The position numbers were made by a program, and so were the translations under genes. Below the pieces are notes generated by a model. It made no database searches. It was given only the letters and a program-made list of their open reading frames with translations, and had not been told where the DNA came from. From Alistipes sp. dk3624 (GTDB lineage Bacteria; Bacteroidota; Bacteroidia; Bacteroidales; Rikenellaceae), in assembly GCF_009557455.1 (NCBI RefSeq), contig NZ_CP045651.1:1984001-2048000 (forward strand): 64,000 bases of DNA. The letters run 5' to 3'. Below, in pieces: positions 62,264 to 64,000 of this stretch. Position 1 is the first letter of the stretch, and the number at the start of each line of letters is the position of its first letter.

Positions 62264-63439
62264 TCAGTTTCGGGAGGGGCGGCAAGCCAGCGCTCCGAAA
62301 CAGAGCGAAACGACGCTACAGCATACGGTCAGCAGACCGGTCAGCAACAGGATATCGCCCAGACCGGTCAGCGGCGAAACGATCGCGCCGGAGAGGAATT
62401 GGAAAAACCCGATCACGGCCGAAGCGCTGCCGGAGTGTTCGCGTTCGATGTCGAGCGCGAGGGCCGTCGAGGTCGGCAGGATCATGCCGATGGCGACCAT
62501 CAGCAGGAAAAGCGTGGACTCCAGGAACCCGAACGGAAGTCCGCACAGCAGGGTCGTCGCGTACAGGATGCCGGAACCGACCAGGCCCCACAGGCCTGCC
62601 GACAGCGCGTTGCTTCCCCTGCGGAACCGGCCGGCCAGCCAGCTGCCGACGATGATGCCCGCTGCGTTGGTAGCGAAGCAGACGCTGTATCCGATCGGGC
62701 TGAGGCCATAATGCTGTTGCAGGATAAACGGCGACGAGGCGATGTAGGTGAAAAATACGCCCATCCCGAAAGCCTGCGTTAGTACGTAATACATGAACCG
62801 GCGGTGTCTGAGGATCGGAACGAAAGCTCGGAACGTGCCCCAGACGCTGCCTTGTATCCGTCGGTGTTTCAGCAGCGATTCGCTAATCCGCAGGTTGACG
62901 GCGAAAAGCAGGATGCCGATTACGAGCAGCGTCACGAAAATGCCGTGCCAGTCGGTAAAGTTCAGCAGGAATCCGCCGAATACCGGCGCGAGGATCGGGC
63001 TCAGCCCGTTGACGACCATCAGCATCGAGAAAAAGCGGCGCAGTTCCTTGCCTTCGTACAGATCGGCCGCGACCGATTTCGACAGTACGATCCCGCCTGC
63101 TCCGGCGATTCCCTGGAACAGTCGGAACAGGACGAACGAATAGATGTCCCAGGCGAACAGGCAGGCGACGGTCGCCGCGACGAACAGGCCGAGCGTGATG
63201 AGGATCGGCCGTTTGCGGCCGTACTTGTCGCTGATCGGGCCGACCAGCAATTGGCCGCCGGCGAGGCCGAGCATACTTGACGTCAGGCTCAGTTGCACCA
63301 TCGATGCGGGCACGTCGAAGTAGTCGCCGATCGACGGGAGTCCCGGCAGGTAAAAATCCGTAACGAACGGGCCGAATGCCGACAGCATGCCGAGAATGAT
63401 CAGCAGGAAAGTGCGGGAGTTGCGGCGATGGATTTTCAT
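62264..63439 (-). CDS. Bcr/CflA-type multidrug efflux MFS transporter
   Basis: The 391-residue product is a twelve-helix major facilitator protein. It has the motif A sequence GPISDKYGRKRPIL between helices 2 and 3, and the N-terminal VTDFYLPGLPSI pattern of the DHA1 Bcr/CflA group, which export antibiotics or amino acids by proton antiport. The ATG at 63439 was chosen over one at 63460, which lies in a promoter box. It is single and separate from the glycan operon. A hairpin lies upstream, after rubredoxin. Confidence 0.88.
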   Translation of the reverse strand: MKIHRRNSRTFLLIILGMLSAFGPFVTDFYLPGLPSIGDYFDVPASMVQLSLTSSMLGLAGGQLLVGPISDKYGRKRPILITLGLFVAATVACLFAWDIYSFVLFRLFQGIAGAGGIVLSKSVAADLYEGKELRRFFSMLMVVNGLSPILAPVFGGFLLNFTDWHGIFVTLLVIGILLFAVNLRISESLLKHRRIQGSVWGTFRAFVPILRHRRFMYYVLTQAFGMGVFFTYIASSPFILQQHYGLSPIGYSVCFATNAAGIIVGSWLAGRFRRGSNALSAGLWGLVGSGILYATTLLCGLPFGFLESTLFLLMVAIGMILPTSTALALDIEREHSGSASAVIGFFQFLSGAIVSPLTGLGDILLLTGLLTVCCSVVSLCFGALACRPSRN

Positions 63440-63457
63440 GGTCGGATTTTTATCCCG

Positions 63458-63465
63458 CAAAAATA
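63458..63465 (-). promoter_or_regulatory. -7 promoter element for the MFS gene
   Basis: The minus strand reads TATTTTTG, a TAnnTTTG match, 18 bases before the ATG at 63439. It decides against the earlier start at 63460. Confidence 0.5.
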
Positions 63466-63529
63466 ACCATTTTTTGTAAAAACCGTTCCCCGAAGAGGAA
63501 GGGACTGCGGTACGACGCGTTGCGGCGGA

Positions 63530-63547
63530 TTCCGGCGGTTGCCGGAA
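63530..63547. terminator. second hairpin after rubredoxin
   Basis: TTCCGGC and GCCGGAA pair around a 4-base loop just beyond the main terminator. It may strengthen termination of the minus-strand transcript. Confidence 0.5.
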
Positions 63548-63554
63548 AACGAAA

Positions 63555-63584
63555 GCGGGACGCGCTCCGGAGAGCGTGTCCCGC
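63555..63584 (-). terminator. strong hairpin terminator after rubredoxin
   Basis: A 13-bp stem (GCGGGACGCGCTC with its near complement, one G-T pair) has a CGGA loop. On the minus strand it is followed by TTTCGTTTT. It starts 20 bases after the rubredoxin stop. Confidence 0.75.
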
Positions 63585-63604
63585 CTGAAATTCCATGCGG
63601 CGGA

Positions 63605-63763
63605 TTACAGGGCCTCGAAAACTTCTTTCCCTTCCTGGCACAACGGGCATACCCAATCGTCGGGCAGGTCTTCAAAAGCGGTTCCGGGTTCGATTCCGTT
63701 GTCGGGATCGCCCACTTCCGGGTCGTAAATGTACCCGCATACTTGGCATTTGTACTTTTTCAT
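63605..63763 (-). CDS. rubredoxin
   Basis: The 52-residue product has both iron-binding loops, C6QVC9G and C39PLC42, and the usual core [18 protein letters not shown] plus DDWVCP. It is a one-iron electron carrier, often used with rubrerythrin or superoxide reductase in anaerobes for oxidative stress defence. No such partner is adjacent. It follows purB on the same strand after 49 bases, so both may share a transcript. It is too short for usual ORF length cut-offs. Confidence 0.96.
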   Translation of the reverse strand: MKKYKCQVCGYIYDPEVGDPDNGIEPGTAFEDLPDDWVCPLCQEGKEVFEAL

Positions 63764-63812
63764 CGTATTCGATATTTTATTGAGTGAGACATTGCGTCGC
63801 GTAAAAACGGTT

Positions 63813-64000
63813 TTAGTATTTGCACACGCCGGTATAGGTCTGCGGCGAAAGCCTGCGGAGCTCTTCCTTGACTCCTGCCGGCACGTCCAATCCTTCGATA
63901 AACGCTTTGATATCGGCTTCGGTGATCGGCTTGTTGGTGCGGGTCAGCGCTTTCAGCGCCTCGTACGGGTTCGGATAGGCTTCGCGGCGCAGAATCGTCT
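63813..64000 (-). CDS. purB: adenylosuccinate lyase, C-terminal fragment
   Basis: Only the last 62 residues are visible; the 5' part lies beyond the window. The sequence [18 protein letters not shown] with [17 protein letters not shown] and a final TYTGVCKY matches the C-terminal region of bacterial PurB. PurB removes fumarate at two steps of AMP synthesis. A TAA ends it 49 bases before the rubredoxin ATG. Confidence 0.88.
   Translation of the reverse strand, partial: TILRREAYPNPYEALKALTRTNKPITEADIKAFIEGLDVPAGVKEELRRLSPQTYTGVCKY

Overview
The window reads as chromosomal DNA of a Bacteroidota bacterium, most likely order Bacteroidales and probably Rikenellaceae/Alistipes-like. The signs are G+C-rich coding sequence, short gaps, promoters of the TAnnTTTG type (about twenty copies seen on both strands), mostly absent Shine-Dalgarno sites, and lineage genes such as PorX, a GldE-like protein, a PorT-like barrel, DUF4296 and DUF4838 proteins and a 30-residue AURKAIP1/COX24-type ribosomal peptide. 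Genus placement is inference. I see no insertion sequence, prophage, integrase, rRNA operon or CRISPR array.

Layout. 1-1629: 3' part of a CPA2 cation/proton antiporter. 1691-14824: division and cell wall cluster murE-mraY-murD-ftsW-murG-murC-ftsQ-ftsA-ftsZ, then a GldE-like CNNM/CBS/CorC protein. 14905-16206: secreted GH29 alpha-L-fucosidase. 16326-21403 (minus): five-gene heterodisulfide-reductase-like (Hdr/Qmo-like) electron transfer operon, the most unusual system here. 21572-28207 (minus): a likely six-gene operon for an Ig-like lipoprotein, an outer-membrane barrel, RbfA, a LolE/FtsX-type permease, a DUF4296 lipoprotein and an amidohydrolase. 28219-31922 (minus): holB-folK and flippase-dut operons. 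32143-33087: an A/T-rich orphan secreted protein bracketed by related terminator arms. 33110-43011: thioredoxin, rlmN, tRNA-Ala(GGC), hflX, upp, a Pif1-like helicase, folE, lptC, an outer-membrane protein and coaX. 43069-48599 (minus): mfd, RNase G, the 30-residue ribosomal peptide and HU. 48952-56088: porX, creatininase-like, DUF4838, tsaE, an orphan secreted protein, and alkD divergent from a HAD phosphatase. 56141-62176 (minus): glycan operon of a GH78 alpha-L-rhamnosidase, a GH71/99-like enzyme and an alpha/beta hydrolase. 62264-64000 (minus): Bcr/CflA transporter, rubredoxin and the 3' end of purB.

Working together. The mur genes convert UDP-MurNAc to lipid II through MurC, MurD, MurE, MraY and MurG, and FtsW/Q/A/Z use it at the septum. 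The Hdr-like operon combines soluble Fe-S and flavin subunits with a membrane subunit joining a NarI-like cytochrome domain to two CCG (HdrD-type) modules. This suggests thiol/disulfide or ferredoxin chemistry coupled to menaquinone, but its substrate is unknown. GH29, GH78, the GH71/99-like enzyme and the DUF4838 protein point to host or plant glycan foraging, although no SusC/SusD pair is present.
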